A stretch of 64,000 bases of DNA from Trametopsis cervina (taxonomy: Eukaryota > Basidiomycota > Agaricomycetes > Polyporales > Irpicaceae): assembly GCA_022385755.1 (NCBI GenBank), contig MU278355.1:624974-688973 (forward strand), read 5' to 3'. The position numbers and the translations under genes are program-made. Each line of letters begins with the position of its first letter. Positions within the stretch are counted from its first letter, which is position 1. The notes under the pieces were generated by a model that ran no database searches, was not told the origin of the DNA, and worked only from the letters and a program-made list of their open reading frames with translations. Below, one piece after another: positions 23,529 through 35,100 of this stretch.

Positions 23529-23533
23529 AAAAA
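23529..23533 (-). terminator. RNA polymerase III terminator of tRNA-Ala copy 1
   Basis: A run of five T on the minus strand just past the 3' end of the tRNA, followed by a second run of six. Confidence 0.7.
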
Positions 23534-23536
23534 GAC

Positions 23537-23620
23537 TGGACGCACTGGGAATTGAACCCAGCACCCCCCGCAAGCTTAGAAATGCTAAGCGGATGTGATA
23601 ACCAACTACACCATGCGCCC
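23537..23620 (-). tRNA. tRNA-Ala(AGC): tRNA-Ala(AGC), with 10-nt intron
   Basis: An 84-nt gene folding into a cloverleaf after removal of a 10-nt intron between anticodon-loop positions 37 and 38. The acceptor stem is GGGCGCA/TGCGTCC and includes the G3:U70 pair that specifies alanine. The T arm is CTGGG-TTCAATT-CCCAG and the anticodon is AGC. It is identical over its whole length, intron included, to the plus-strand copy at 24009-24092. Confidence 0.9.
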
Positions 23621-24008
23621 GTGAAGACTGCGCCCGATCGTCGTGATCAGTGCTCGAGATCAACTTATTTTCTCATCAGCATCATGTGCAGAGTGCAAAA
23701 GTAAATTAACACATTGATTTATCCCGCTGCATGCTTGGTATAACTTTACACAACAGATTTACTTACAGTGTCATGTCATAATGACCTAGTAGTTAGATTA
23801 CATCAACATCATTGACCAGCAAACAAGCGATGCCAATATTCCATGATCTACTGAGAGTACTGTCACTGTTTAGCCAGCAGACAACGTAAAAGTGGTGTCT
23901 TCGTGTTTGAGAACAGAACTATCCTACCTTGACATAGCAAGTATACTTGACTGCTGAAGTGACTTTGCCTATTTGATCATAGTTGCGCAACCTCACTGTT
24001 ATTTTCAT

Positions 24009-24092
24009 GGGCGCATGGTGTAGTTGGTTATCACATCCGCTTAGCATTTCTAAGCTTGCGGGGGGTGCTGGGTTCAATTCCCAGTGCGTCCA
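24009..24092 (+). tRNA. tRNA-Ala(AGC): tRNA-Ala(AGC), with 10-nt intron, second copy
   Basis: Same 84-nt gene as at 23537-23620, in opposite orientation, so the two copies are head to head with a 388-bp spacer. The intron is at 24047-24056 (TTTCTAAGCT). The anticodon AGC is at 24043-24045. G3:U70 is present. The A- and B-box regions (TGGTGTAGTTGG and GGTTCAATTCC) are intact, so both copies should be transcribed by RNA polymerase III. Confidence 0.9.
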
Positions 24093-24096
24093 GTAC

Positions 24097-24106
24097 TTTT
24101 GCTTTT
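24097..24106 (+). terminator. RNA polymerase III terminator of tRNA-Ala copy 2
   Basis: Two runs of four T begin 5 nt past the tRNA. The trailer resembles that of copy 1, so the duplicated block extends past the tRNA by about 15 bp. Confidence 0.7.
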
Positions 24107-24349
24107 CTCATTCATCAGTATCCCGTCGCTGAGTGCGTTGAACACGGGGCGTCGGATGGCCCACCACGCTTCCGTTCGCAGATGGCGAAACCCACTCATC
24201 AAAGTACCATAGTAGGTATCCACAACGTCTCCAGTGTAATGCATAAGAACAATTGCGCGAGTGATGCATATGATACTACGATGTTAGTCCCGTCTGTGGA
24301 AACGTCGGGGTTTTAGATCCTAGCCTTCAGCGTCCTCCGGTCGGAACGG

Positions 24350-24585
24350 CGATACAGAATGCACGATACTTCGACCCGTACCACTAGCACCGCACATCGA
24401 TCGAAATTCCCTGGCTCAGTATCCGCGTGGTATCGACAATACCACACGCATACTTGGGTTTTACTGGCGTAGGGTATCTGTAGGGAACGATATCAGAATG
24501 GGCGAATTCCCATCAAGTACCACTCGAATACTTACAATAGGCGCCCGTTTAGGCGGCGGGTTCAAATCCCTGCATCGCCACAATG
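24350..24585 (+). repeat. Dispersed repeat copy A, ending in a tRNA-like segment
   Basis: Aligns, as reverse complement, with 25409-25620. Shared blocks include GATGTGCGGTG followed by TAGTG, GAG(C/T)CAGG(G/A)AATT, and GTATTCGA(G/C)TGGTA. At its right end lies a B-box-like GGGTTCAAATCCC and an acceptor-like CATCGCCA, as in the 3' half of a tRNA, but no matching 5' half or A box is found. It may be a short interspersed element or a relic of one. Confidence 0.55.
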
Positions 24586-24676
24586 CTACTTATTATACTT
24601 ATTAGCAGGCACGGTCAATTGAGCGAATAAATATATTATAATCTTAATCTAATGTACATTGCGGACAGCTTGTACA

Positions 24677-25170
24677 CTACAAGGTGCAGGCTATGGTTGT
24701 GTTCTGACGAGACGAGAAACTGCGCGAGCGCTGGCGAGGACCAGGTCGCTTCGAAGATGTGAGTAGACCCTTCAGGTACTTCAGGCGATCCTGTAGAAAT
24801 AGCAGCAGTCAGATATAACATAACGACAGTGATCAGTACTAACCTTGAAGGCCCTGACCTCTTCAGTCGGCCCTCTGTCGTCCTTACTTATCTCATCTGT
24901 ATCACCCACATTCTCGTGCTCATCAGCATCCATGCCGACATCGTCCACTCACCGAGTCAGCTGACGCTCCTCATCCGCTTTCATGAGTCTGCCTTCCTCT
25001 CGCCACCTCACCACCTTGTCGCCCTTCGAATGCTTGTCTGCGCGCTTCTCGTCTTCTTTGACCTCGTCCACGGGCAAAGCTGTATTTTCAACACAAAGAT
25101 GAGCAGATGGAGAGCAAGGGAGGCAGATGAGAACCTTGGGCGCACCTTTCTCTGTGTCCTTTTCGATACG
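24677..25170 (-). CDS. Candidate small gene or gene relic, charged protein
   Basis: On the minus strand three segments with matching splice signals give one frame: about 25170-25147 (RIEKDTEK before a GTGCGC donor), about 25080-24970 (ALPVDEVKEDEKRADKHSKG, and on to EERQLTR before GTGAGT), a short piece ending in EEVRAFK before a GTTAGT donor, and an exon to the stop at 24677 (DRLKYLKGLLTSSKRPG, Arg/Ser-rich tail). Phases agree, but no start codon or upstream exons could be settled, and the segment sits between two repeat copies. I do not recognise it. It may be a real small gene, an exon-trapped fragment or chance. Confidence 0.3.
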
Positions 25171-25408
25171 CTACATGCATATAGGGAGGTCGCCGAGTCT
25201 TGAGATACGAGGAGGATGATGGCGAAACGCCAAGTTGTTTCTAACTCCGACGTCGTGCCCAGCGCCTTTTCAACTCCGTTAGCAGGTAACAAAAGCAATA
25301 ACAAGTATTTACTTACCCAGTAACGATCTGTAGATAGGAACATCTGGCGCCTATGTGTGGGGAAAGCGTCGTTACAAAAATGAAAGGCCAGGAATGATTA
25401 CTGATCTA

Positions 25409-25620
25409 ACGACGCAGACGCGATTCGAACCTGCGTCCTCGCAATACCATCAATTTGCACGGTATTCGACTGGTATTAGGCTGCTATAGTATGTGTAGGG
25501 TATTTACATGGTATGTGATTTACCTATTGAATACCGAGTCAGGAAATTCGGGGCTGATGTGCGGTGTAGTGCTTTTCTCTCTACTTTACTACGGGTCATA
25601 CTGTCGATCACCGCCTTTCT
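25409..25620 (-). repeat. Dispersed repeat copy B, inverted relative to copy A
   Basis: The left end contains GATTCGAACCTGCGTC, a reverse-complemented T-arm-like sequence, matching the tRNA-like end of copy A. The similarity continues to about 25620 but is diverged. A further weak match (GAATACCAAGTCC) occurs at about 25757, so a third fragment may be present. Confidence 0.5.
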
Positions 25621-28600
25621 CAGCGTACTGTAGTCTATCTGCATACTATCCCTAGCCTACGTAGAACCGGTGTCCAACATTGAACCACCTATTCGCCCGA
25701 TCCGTGGCCGTCGCATCGCGTACTGTGCAGCTTGGAGTTATTCAACTGAATACCAAGTCCTTGTGGTCGCAGACTGTGACCGTGTATCGTTTGAAAAGCT
25801 CTACTGACTGGGTTTTGGTGAGCTATGATCCGAAGCTCAGTTGGCGTTCGTCAGCGCAATCAATCCGTGCTAGTTACTAGGGTGGCTCCTCAAGACTTCG
25901 TCTCTAGTCCTGTGTAAGCTCTATGATCGTGAACGGCTCTCCGGCGGCGGTGAGTGAGAGTACAGTGGAAGATAAGGCAGCAGCTTTTGCATATCGGGTG
26001 TACCGGCCAACAGACATTTTTCGACGGGCCCGGGACTAGTGGCGCGCCAGATGACATGGGTGTACGAGCGAGCTTTACTCCAGTACATGGAGATCCGTGA
26101 TTGTGGCTCTTTCAGCAGCAGTACAGTATCGCGCTGCTTCAACCATAGACCCGCCACTTCGCGCTACCTCGCCGTACCGGATGGATGCGCAGAGTAGATT
26201 CCAAGGTGTTGGTGTCCATTTTCCATATGTGGGCTCGCATTCGAAAAAGCACAAATCACCTGCATGATGAACCCAGTCCTAGTCTCACGTTGGGCTTGAA
26301 CTTCCCAAAGTTCATCGATCGAGAGATGAAACACTGTTAGGTCGAATGTGATGCTCCCAGATGGTTGGACCCTGCGGGGAAGGAGCAAATATCCGACGGA
26401 GTGCGCGCAGCGATACCAGCGGTTCGCGCATTCTTTGGTTCGATCACCCGGGAATGAAATGACCTAAGGCCATAGTTAGGAGCCATGCAGTACACCATCT
26501 ATTACGCCGGTGAAAGGCGGTTGAGAGGACGCCATGGCGATTGGGAAGCGCAAGCGGGTGCTGTTTAACGCGGCGTCACTGCCGAACCCGCGCGAAGATA
26601 AAAACGTACCCTGACAACTGCATTGCAAGCGGCATAGACAAAGTGACAGATTGCAGCAAGTCGGTCGGGCTTGCAATCAATGTGCTTGTGATATTACGCT
26701 GCTGAGCAAGCCATCAGGGAGCCCGGTGTAAACCCGAGGCGTTATGGACATGGTTTGGCTCGACCAGGAGATTGGTGTGCTCCCAGGCACTCACTTGTAT
26801 AAATGCGGTAATGCATCGTCAGAGGCCATCTATGGCAAATATTTCACAGCGCAATCCTGCCATATCAGACGTAGCAGGCTGGAAGATCGACTCTGAAATG
26901 AACATTTACAAATCAGGATGAATAGATCAATAGATATGCACAGCAACGGGCGTACGCACTCTAGCGTCAGCCATAAAGCACTGTAGAACCGAAGTCTTGT
27001 GCCATTCCATCTTCGGGATCGAGTTTGTTGTGCCGTGCATAGTCTAGCGCTACACTCCGGTGTCATACGGTGCAACAATGACAACTATGAGCGACTCACT
27101 GCTAGTCTATAACGATCGTTCGATCACAACGGAGGATGTCCAGGTGAAGGATCCCGAGAGCGGACATCTTTCAACAATCATATCGTATCATCGCAAGATG
27201 GATGAGCTCATGATATCCTGAAGTCTTGCATGGTCGCGGTACCAAGACTCTATTTTGAATTCAGCGCATGAGTTAGCCCGAGCTTAGGCTCGGGGATTTG
27301 TACAACAGCTTTGATTTACGACACAGCGAGCATCGGAGACGTCACCGTCAGGAGGAAGATTGACTTCGGCAAGACGCGTCCACATGTAAAATCCATTCAA
27401 CATGCACATGGCTCTATTAAGAGGGTGACAGACCTGTAACACTATCGATTCGCTAGGCAGACGCCTCTGCGATGTTCCTGAACAATACCGGACGCCTGAG
27501 CCGGTGTTCAGTGCGCGCATCAGCAGTAGCTTATACCTAGAAAGACAAGATGCACGCACAGTCTAGCAAAGACCGGGAAAGGCTGAACGCATCTTGCATT
27601 GCTTTTCACTGTTTCCTTCTGTGTCTCTATCAGGTGCCCTTAGATATTGCTGTCGAATGTATCACTTTTCTGCGTGGCTTGCCATATATCTATATCTGGT
27701 CACAGATAATTCAGATATAGTCCAGTATTTCGGGATTCAGGATAGCTGAGCGATCGCGCTTCACCGACTATAGCCTCGGGGGTATCGTTCCAGCGGATGC
27801 TCCACATGTGAATATTCTGGACTCGATATTGCGATGCCACTCTTCGCGCCTTTCGCTGTGCACGCGCTACGGTCGCAATGGCATACACACGATATATTGG
27901 CAGGTTACCGGGACACTGAAACTTTAGGCTGATTGCGGCTGACATGAAGTCTACATTCAATGCCTGGTACCTTGAGGGTGATCGCAGCAGCAATAGTCTC
28001 TGGTGTTCGGCAATGACCAGCCACCTAGCCCAAAGGACCAGAATTACGTTAGAGGATGGTGTCGCTGCTAAGCCTATACCATTCAGTTCGGATGATACGT
28101 AACTGCAATTTACTCGCCGCATTCATCCATAACATTAATGTGTTATCGGCGGGTGTCTGGGCTGTTTGAAATGTACCACCCTTCATGGGGATGCAGCCTG
28201 TGCCGCTCGGCCGTGTATACGTAGTGAAAACTCTCGTTTGGCTAAGACGACGAGTATAATAGCGGTAAGGTTAGCGACGCTAGTCCGGGTTTGACCGCTG
28301 TGATGAACGGGTGTCCGGGCTGTCGCTGGCCATGAGCGTGAGTGTGACACCAGTCCGAATTTGAAGATCTGACTTTTGCGGCGTGCAAGGCGTGGGAACG
28401 GCATCCCAATCCGGTCATCATCGGTAATGGCTCACATCTCGGCTTTATGACCTGTCTTTACTCTATCTGGTCGATATCGTCTTGAAATGAATCTTCAAAC
28501 GTAGCAAGTTCCGCCGCTCTGTTTCACGTCCACCAGCGCAATTCATGGAGCACAAACATGAGTGACGTGCTGTTTCTGCGGGGCATGTCACACTCGTGAC

Positions 28601-29040
28601 CCATTCCGGTTTTGGATGGATAGCTTCGCTTCGTTCATCCTTCAACAGATGTCACACCGGGGTTTCTCAGTATACCTACGAACTCAAACATGTGTCTCCA
28701 CTGTGCCTTCTTACTGCGACCTCTTGCAGACCCGAATACTGCTCACTATGTTCTCCCGCTGTGTCCTTTAATGCACGGGTGAAAAACTCCCCCTTCATTT
28801 TTCCTCTACGACGTCCGTGTCGGTGAGTACCAGAGTGTATTAGTCTTGTTTCAATTCCTATACCATTCGGACCATCGTCTCCATACTGACGCCAATCTTG
28901 ATTGTCATATCGCAGTGCATTGTTGGCCCAGTGCTTACGGCAGCACGCCCTCCAGCTACCTGCCAGGCACGCTAGGCTATTGAGAGTACTTGTCAGTATG
29001 TGCCGATCTGCTTGCTTAGCACACAGCACTCATCCGCGCG
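25621..29040. other. Gene-poor region
   Basis: About 3.4 kb with no supportable gene. Frames on the minus strand (for example 27700-28122, 140 codons) have no domain, no low-complexity signature and no splice chain. The lower GC and the repeats just to the left suggest decayed mobile-element or duplicated DNA. The final 100 bp before 29041 is the promoter of the polyketide synthase. Confidence 0.45.
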
Positions 29041-29048
29041 TATATAAA
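29041..29048 (+). promoter_or_regulatory. TATA box of the polyketide synthase gene
   Basis: TATATAAA, 111-118 bp upstream of the start codon at 29159. The same octamer precedes the metallophosphatase gene. A pyrimidine-rich leader follows. Confidence 0.65.
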
Positions 29049-29158
29049 GACAGAAGCTGGACCCAGTCTCGTCCCTCCTAGCCATCGAACTCGACAGTCT
29101 AAACCCACCCCTGCTGCGTTCAGACCCTCACGCGATCACCCCGTTACGCTACCCTACC

Positions 29159-32100
29159 ATGTCGTCTTCTGTCAACGCAACATCGTCCTTTGTTCTCGAC
29201 GGACAAGGCATTCAATCATCAGCATCTTTGCAGACTATTTCTACTGCGATAGAAGACGCACAGGCCCCCCTGGCGAACTCTGTTCTTCACGCATGCCATC
29301 AGTCGTTGTTGCGCGACTTCAACTCTCTTTCGTCCCAAGAACGCGTCGAATCAGGCCTTACTCTGGCCGACATCTCCACTCCCCTCTCCCTACTTGAGCT
29401 GCCCCTCCGCGCGCCCACCAACGCGATCGCCGCCAATATTCAGTTGTACCTCGTACAACTGCTCCGATTTCTCGCTTCTCTGCCCAGCGATCATTGGCAG
29501 ACTGCACAAGACACCGCACATGAGTCCGATATCCTGGGATTCTCCAGTGGTTTATTGGCAGCTACCGTGATTGCCTGCGCGAGGGACATTCCTTCGTGTA
29601 TCACGCATGCCGTCTCGGCGTTCCGGGTCGGATTCTGGCTGGGCCTTCGCGCTCAACAGCACGCTAGCAAGGCGTTAGTGGGGAATGTCACTCCAGGAGC
29701 GTCCGAGGCAACATGGTGTCTTGTTGTCTTTGGCGCGACTCGAGGAGAAATTAGCCTCGCCATTGATGGATTCGTCACTGCCTTCGTGAGTCTCGGACAA
29801 TGGATCTTACGGATCTGTCATGCTCATCATATTAATGACGACAGCCCGCCTCCCCTCGCTTGTACTTGTCTGCGGTGACGCATGAGACATGCATTTCAGT
29901 GTCAGGACGGCCTGATGTGCTTCACTTGTTCCGCTCCGAATTCCTCCCACCCACTGCCACCACATCTCGATATTCACATATCCACGCGTTCTATCACTCT
30001 CCTGAACTTGCAAATGTTAAGGCCGCCATTGTCTCCGACGTTACTTCCAGAGAAATCCGATTTCCCAACCACAGCGACCTCGTGCGATCCCTCCGTTCCA
30101 CCATTACTGGCGAAGTTATTTCCAACACCGCACGCCAAGATGCATATATGCTATTGGATGAAGTACTCGACATGATCCTTCTGCATCCTGTCAACCTCGA
30201 CGTTGTCACCGCTGCGATCAGCAGAGAGCGTTCTTCGGATGTGCTGCCAAAGGACTTAGTGAATTTAGGACCGGGGAACGTTCTATGGAGAAGCGTGGCT
30301 CGGGCTTGTTCAGGAGTCTCCTTCTCATTGGTCGACTTGTCGGCTTCTTCGAAGATCGAGCGTAGCAATGCACTGCCTTCCGCTATGCCCGCTACGCGGG
30401 ATAATGCTGTTCACAGAGAGCCGATCGCGATTGTGGGCATGGCAGTCAAGTTCCCGAAATCCGAGGACGCGTCGGCGCTGTGGGAAATTCTGGAGAACGG
30501 CCTGAACACGGTCTCCGAGGTACAAGTGAACGTTCGTTGAGCGTCCTGCATGCAATACTGATCTTGATTGTTTGAACAGATTCCTCAGTCAAGATTCAAT
30601 GTTTCAGAGTACAACGCGTCTAGTCATGGAGCAGGTCGCGCTATCAAGACAAAGTATGGTAACTTCCTTGACGATCCTTCGTTGTTCGACAACGGCTTCT
30701 TCCGCGTGTCACCCCGGGAAGCTCGGAGTATGGACCCACAGCAGCGTCTTCTTCTACACGTTTCGTACCATGCACTCGAGAACGCCGGATATGTCCCTGG
30801 GGCAACAGACTCATTCGATCCCGATACGTTCGCAGTTTATGTGGGCGTCGCTACAAATGATTACGTCAACAACCTCAGGAACGATGTAGACGTCTACTAC
30901 AGTACTGGTAAGCCCACTGACTCAACTATCATACGTCGGTGACTTACAATCGCCTCCAGGTACACTGCAAGCATTCCTCAGCGGCAAGATCTCTTACGCG
31001 TTCGGATTTAGCGGTCCTTCGCTGGTGATCGATACCGCTTGTTCATCATCTATGGTTGCGATCCACCAAGCCTGCCGCGCATTGAACAACAAGGATTGTA
31101 ACGCGGCGATCGCTGGTGGTGTCAACGTCATGACCAGCCCCGATGTGTGTCCCTCTCTCGCTTCTTGATCTTGATCGAGCCTAAGCTCCCCTCCCCTCTG
31201 TGCACAGATGTATATCGGTCTTGATCGGGCGCATTTCTTGAGCCCCACAGGCCAATGTAAACCGTGGGATGCGTCCGCAGACGGCTACTCCCGCTCGGAA
31301 GGATGTGGGATGTTCGTTCTGAAGCGCTTGTCTGACGCTCTTGCCGAGAACGATTCTATTCTCGGCGTCATTCGCGGTGTCGAAGTCAACCAGTCCGCCA
31401 GGGCGGAGTCCATCACTCAACCACACATTCCTACTCAAATCGACCTCTTCAGGAAGCTCCTCGTTTCTACAGGCACAGATCCTGAGAAGATTAGCGTGGT
31501 CGAAGCACATGGGACAGGTGGGTTATTTCCGAGATTGAGTTTTATGTAAACTTACGGTGGATCTAGGGACCAAGGCAGGCGATCCTACTGAAATCAAGAG
31601 TATCCGTACGGTCTTTGCCCACAATCGCTCCCCGGCCAATCAGCTCCATCTCACCTCGATTAAAGCCAACATCGGGCATGCGGAGGCTGCTTCCGGCGCA
31701 GCTAGCCTGGCTAAGTTGCTCCTCATGTTTCGCAATCGCCTCATCCCTCCGGTTATCTCGCTCAAGCAGCTCAACTCGAGGATTGAAGACTTGGCATCTG
31801 ATGGGACTTGCATTGATACCAAGCTCACTCCCTGGCTTCCCTCTTCCGTCAGTGGCGGGAAACGGCTGGCAGCGCTCAACAATTTTGGAGCTGCAGGCTC
31901 AAATGCTGCTATGATTCTCGAGGAAGGGCCCCCGCGGCCGAGGACCCATGACCCTATCGCACGAACTCTCGTCTTGGGATTGGCCTGCAAAAGCGAACGT
32001 GCCTTAGAGGAACAGAGACACGCTTATCTGCAGCACCTGCAAAGTGATCTGTCAGCCTCGGACATGGCGGATTTCACCTACACCGCGGTCGCCCGTAGGC

Positions 32101-35100
32101 AACTGTACAAGTTCAGGTTGTCGGCTACCGGGAAGACTAAGGAGGAGCTATGCGCTTCGCTGCAAGCCGCACGTCCGATCGATCTGTCTAACTCTGGAGG
32201 CAAACTCATCTTCGTCTTCTCTGGGCAAGGCGGACAGTACAAAGGCATGGGCGCGCGCCTATATCAGACGCTCCCTTCTTTCCGTCGCGTCATCGATTAC
32301 TGCAATTCCAAGCTTCTTGCATGGGGCTTCAGTGACATCTTGAGAGTCATCAACCCTCAGGAAGATGATGGTCACGAAGATTTCCAAACCTACCAGTGCG
32401 CCGTCTTTGCGCTAGAGTGCGCCCTCGCTGCGGTATGGACCTCTTGGGGCCTCAAGCCCGATGCTGTAGTCGGCCATAGGTATGTCCTAACGTACATTGG
32501 AAACAATGTTACTTAACCTTCGATTAGTTTGGGCGAATATGCGGCTCTCGTTTCCGCGAGCGTTCTCAGCCTGGATCACGCCCTCAGCCTCGTTGCTGGT
32601 CGGGCTCGTCTCATGGCCGAGAAATGTGCCTCCGGAGAAAGCGGAATGCTTGCTGTCAAGATGTCTTCCGAGAGTGCGACCGAGTTGCTTGATAACTATG
32701 ACGGGCTCTCGATAGCGTGTTTCAACAGGTCAGTAGCGTGACTACTACTATAGGACGAGCTTCCATGCTGACTTGATATCAGCGCGGAGGACGTTGTGAT
32801 TGCCGGTAAATCCGAGCAACTTGACAAGTTGCAGGCCGCTCTCAAGAGCTCGGGTCGCAAGTGCGCGCGAGTGAACGTCCCTTTCGCATACCACACCGCA
32901 GCCATGGACCCTCTTCTTAACGATCTCACAGATCTCGCTGGTGGGGTGAAGCTGAATCCTCCGTCTGTTCCCGTCGTCTCGAACGTTCATGGATCGGTGG
33001 TGCAACCAGGCGACGCGTCGGTCTTCACGGCTCAGTATTTCGCACGTCATTGCGGCGAGCCGGTCAGATTCGACCAGGGGATCCGCGAACTACGGAAAAT
33101 GTCCGACTTCCAGGAAGCGAATATCTGGCTCGAACTGGGACCGCATCCGACAACCTTGCCAATGATTCGCGGTGGCTCCGCTGCCAACGGAACCGTGTAT
33201 CTGCCCTCGCTTCGGAAGAACGCCGAGGATTGGCACATACTAGGCGAAGCGCTGTCGAGTTTATACTCTACCTCAAATATGCTTGTCTGGAGGAAGGTCT
33301 TCTCCGATCTCGCACCCGACGCTCGTCTCATGGACATCCCCGCATATCCGTTCGCCAAGACACAGTTCTGGGTGGATTATCGCGAGGAATCCAACACTGT
33401 TCGGCCTATCCTACCTTCTGCACCTCCTACACCGCGGTTCACCGTTCTGGGCACATGTCTATCTCTTCCTACGAGTGGTAGCTCTGAACCAGCTATCTTC
33501 GACACTCCTATCAGTCAGCTATCAACCTTGATTGAAGGGCATAAGGTCGCCGAATTCGGTCTTTGCCCCGCATCGGTCTATGTCGAGATGGCCAGCGCAG
33601 GCACAGAGCTCATACTCGAACATCTGGGCCGGGATATGTCTGGATCCATCATCAACATCTCTGACGTTGCGTTCTCAAATCCTCTCGTGTACGCCGACGG
33701 CGTTCCTAGGATAGTACGCCTCTCGGTCTCTTTGGATGGCGCCAGCTCTGGGAGCTTCACAGTCTCTTCATACGTCTCGGACTCGACTGCGACGCAACCT
33801 CACTGCTCCGGCACGGTTCAGATAGTGGACAGGGCCTCCGTTGCGTCCAAGCTGTCGCTCACCGCGCCGATGGTTGATGCACGGCGGCGTGCTATCATAG
33901 CAAATAGCCCGGGCAAAAACACAGAAACTTTCCACACGCGGATGATCTACAACGTCATATTCTCTCGTATCGTCGCATATTCTCCCGTCTATCATGCTAT
34001 CCAAACTATCAGCATCGACTCGAACGGTGTCGACTCTTTCGCCGTCATGCAGCTTCCTGAAGACACCATCTCTGGCGCCTTTACCGTACATCCCGTCTTC
34101 ACGGACACGCTGCTGCACACTGCCGGATTCGTCATCAACTGCAACGCCGGACAAAACGAAGCCTTCATTTGCAGTCAGGTGGACAAAATCAAGGTCCTCC
34201 CCGCTCTCATCAAGCCGAACAAGCAGTATGGCGTGTACTGCAACGTCGGCTTCGTCTCTGATTCTCTGGCAGTGGCTGATGCTTATGCATTCGAACTCGG
34301 CCAACAGTCAGTCACCGTTGTTGCCCACATGAAGCGCATGCATTTCCGCAGGCTTCGGCTGAGCAGCTTCCGCGCCGTGCTCTCTTCTGCGTCATCGCCT
34401 TCAGGCTCCCCACGCGCACACTCACCTGTCAGGAAACCTGCCGCCATCACCGCGCCTCCTCCTCCCAAAAGCAAAGCGCCTCCAGCGCTGCAGAGCCTGG
34501 ACACTCGCTCTGACCTTCGGCGCATCAAGGATATCATGGCGTCTGTACTCGGTATACAGCCCCATCAGCTCTCCGAGGACGACGATCTCGAACGACTCGG
34601 CCTCGACTCTTTGACATCCATCGAAGCCCGCCATTCACTGTGCTCTGCCCTGAAGGTCGATTTGCCCGATAATCTCCTCGCGACGTGCAAGACCGTGCGA
34701 GAAATCGACGCGGCAGTGGCCTCCGCAGCCTCTTTCAGCCGTTTCCCTCCGACACCTCTCACGTCTCGCTCTGACCTTCCCTCGACAGAACTTGCGCTGC
34801 ATGCTCTGCCTGAGTCGACATCTTTGCCTATAGGGCCGGGGGACGTGGCCGAGATCATGTCTTCGGTCCTCGGTATCCCCGCTGGTGATCTTTCGCTCGA
34901 TGACGACTTGGAACGGCTCGGCATGGATTCCCTCATGGCGATCGAGGCTCACCATGCACTCTGTACCACGCTTACGGTTTCCTTGCCGGACAACGTATTT
35001 GCGGCATGCAAGACGGTTCGCGAAGTGCACCAGGCGATCGAGTCGAGCCGTCCGCCCAGTCTACCCTCACGTGCTCCCTCGCCAGAGAGGCCTGCGACCT

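Noticed and set aside
24540..24590. LTR-retrotransposon primer-binding site
   Set aside because: On the minus strand TGGCGATGCAGGGATTTGAAC looks like a tRNA complement after a possible LTR end, but no LTR pair, gag or pol frame is present nearby.
27700..28122. Minus-strand frame of 140 codons in the gene-poor block
   Set aside because: Single frame with no domain, no upstream promoter signal and no homologue I can recall; left as unsupported.
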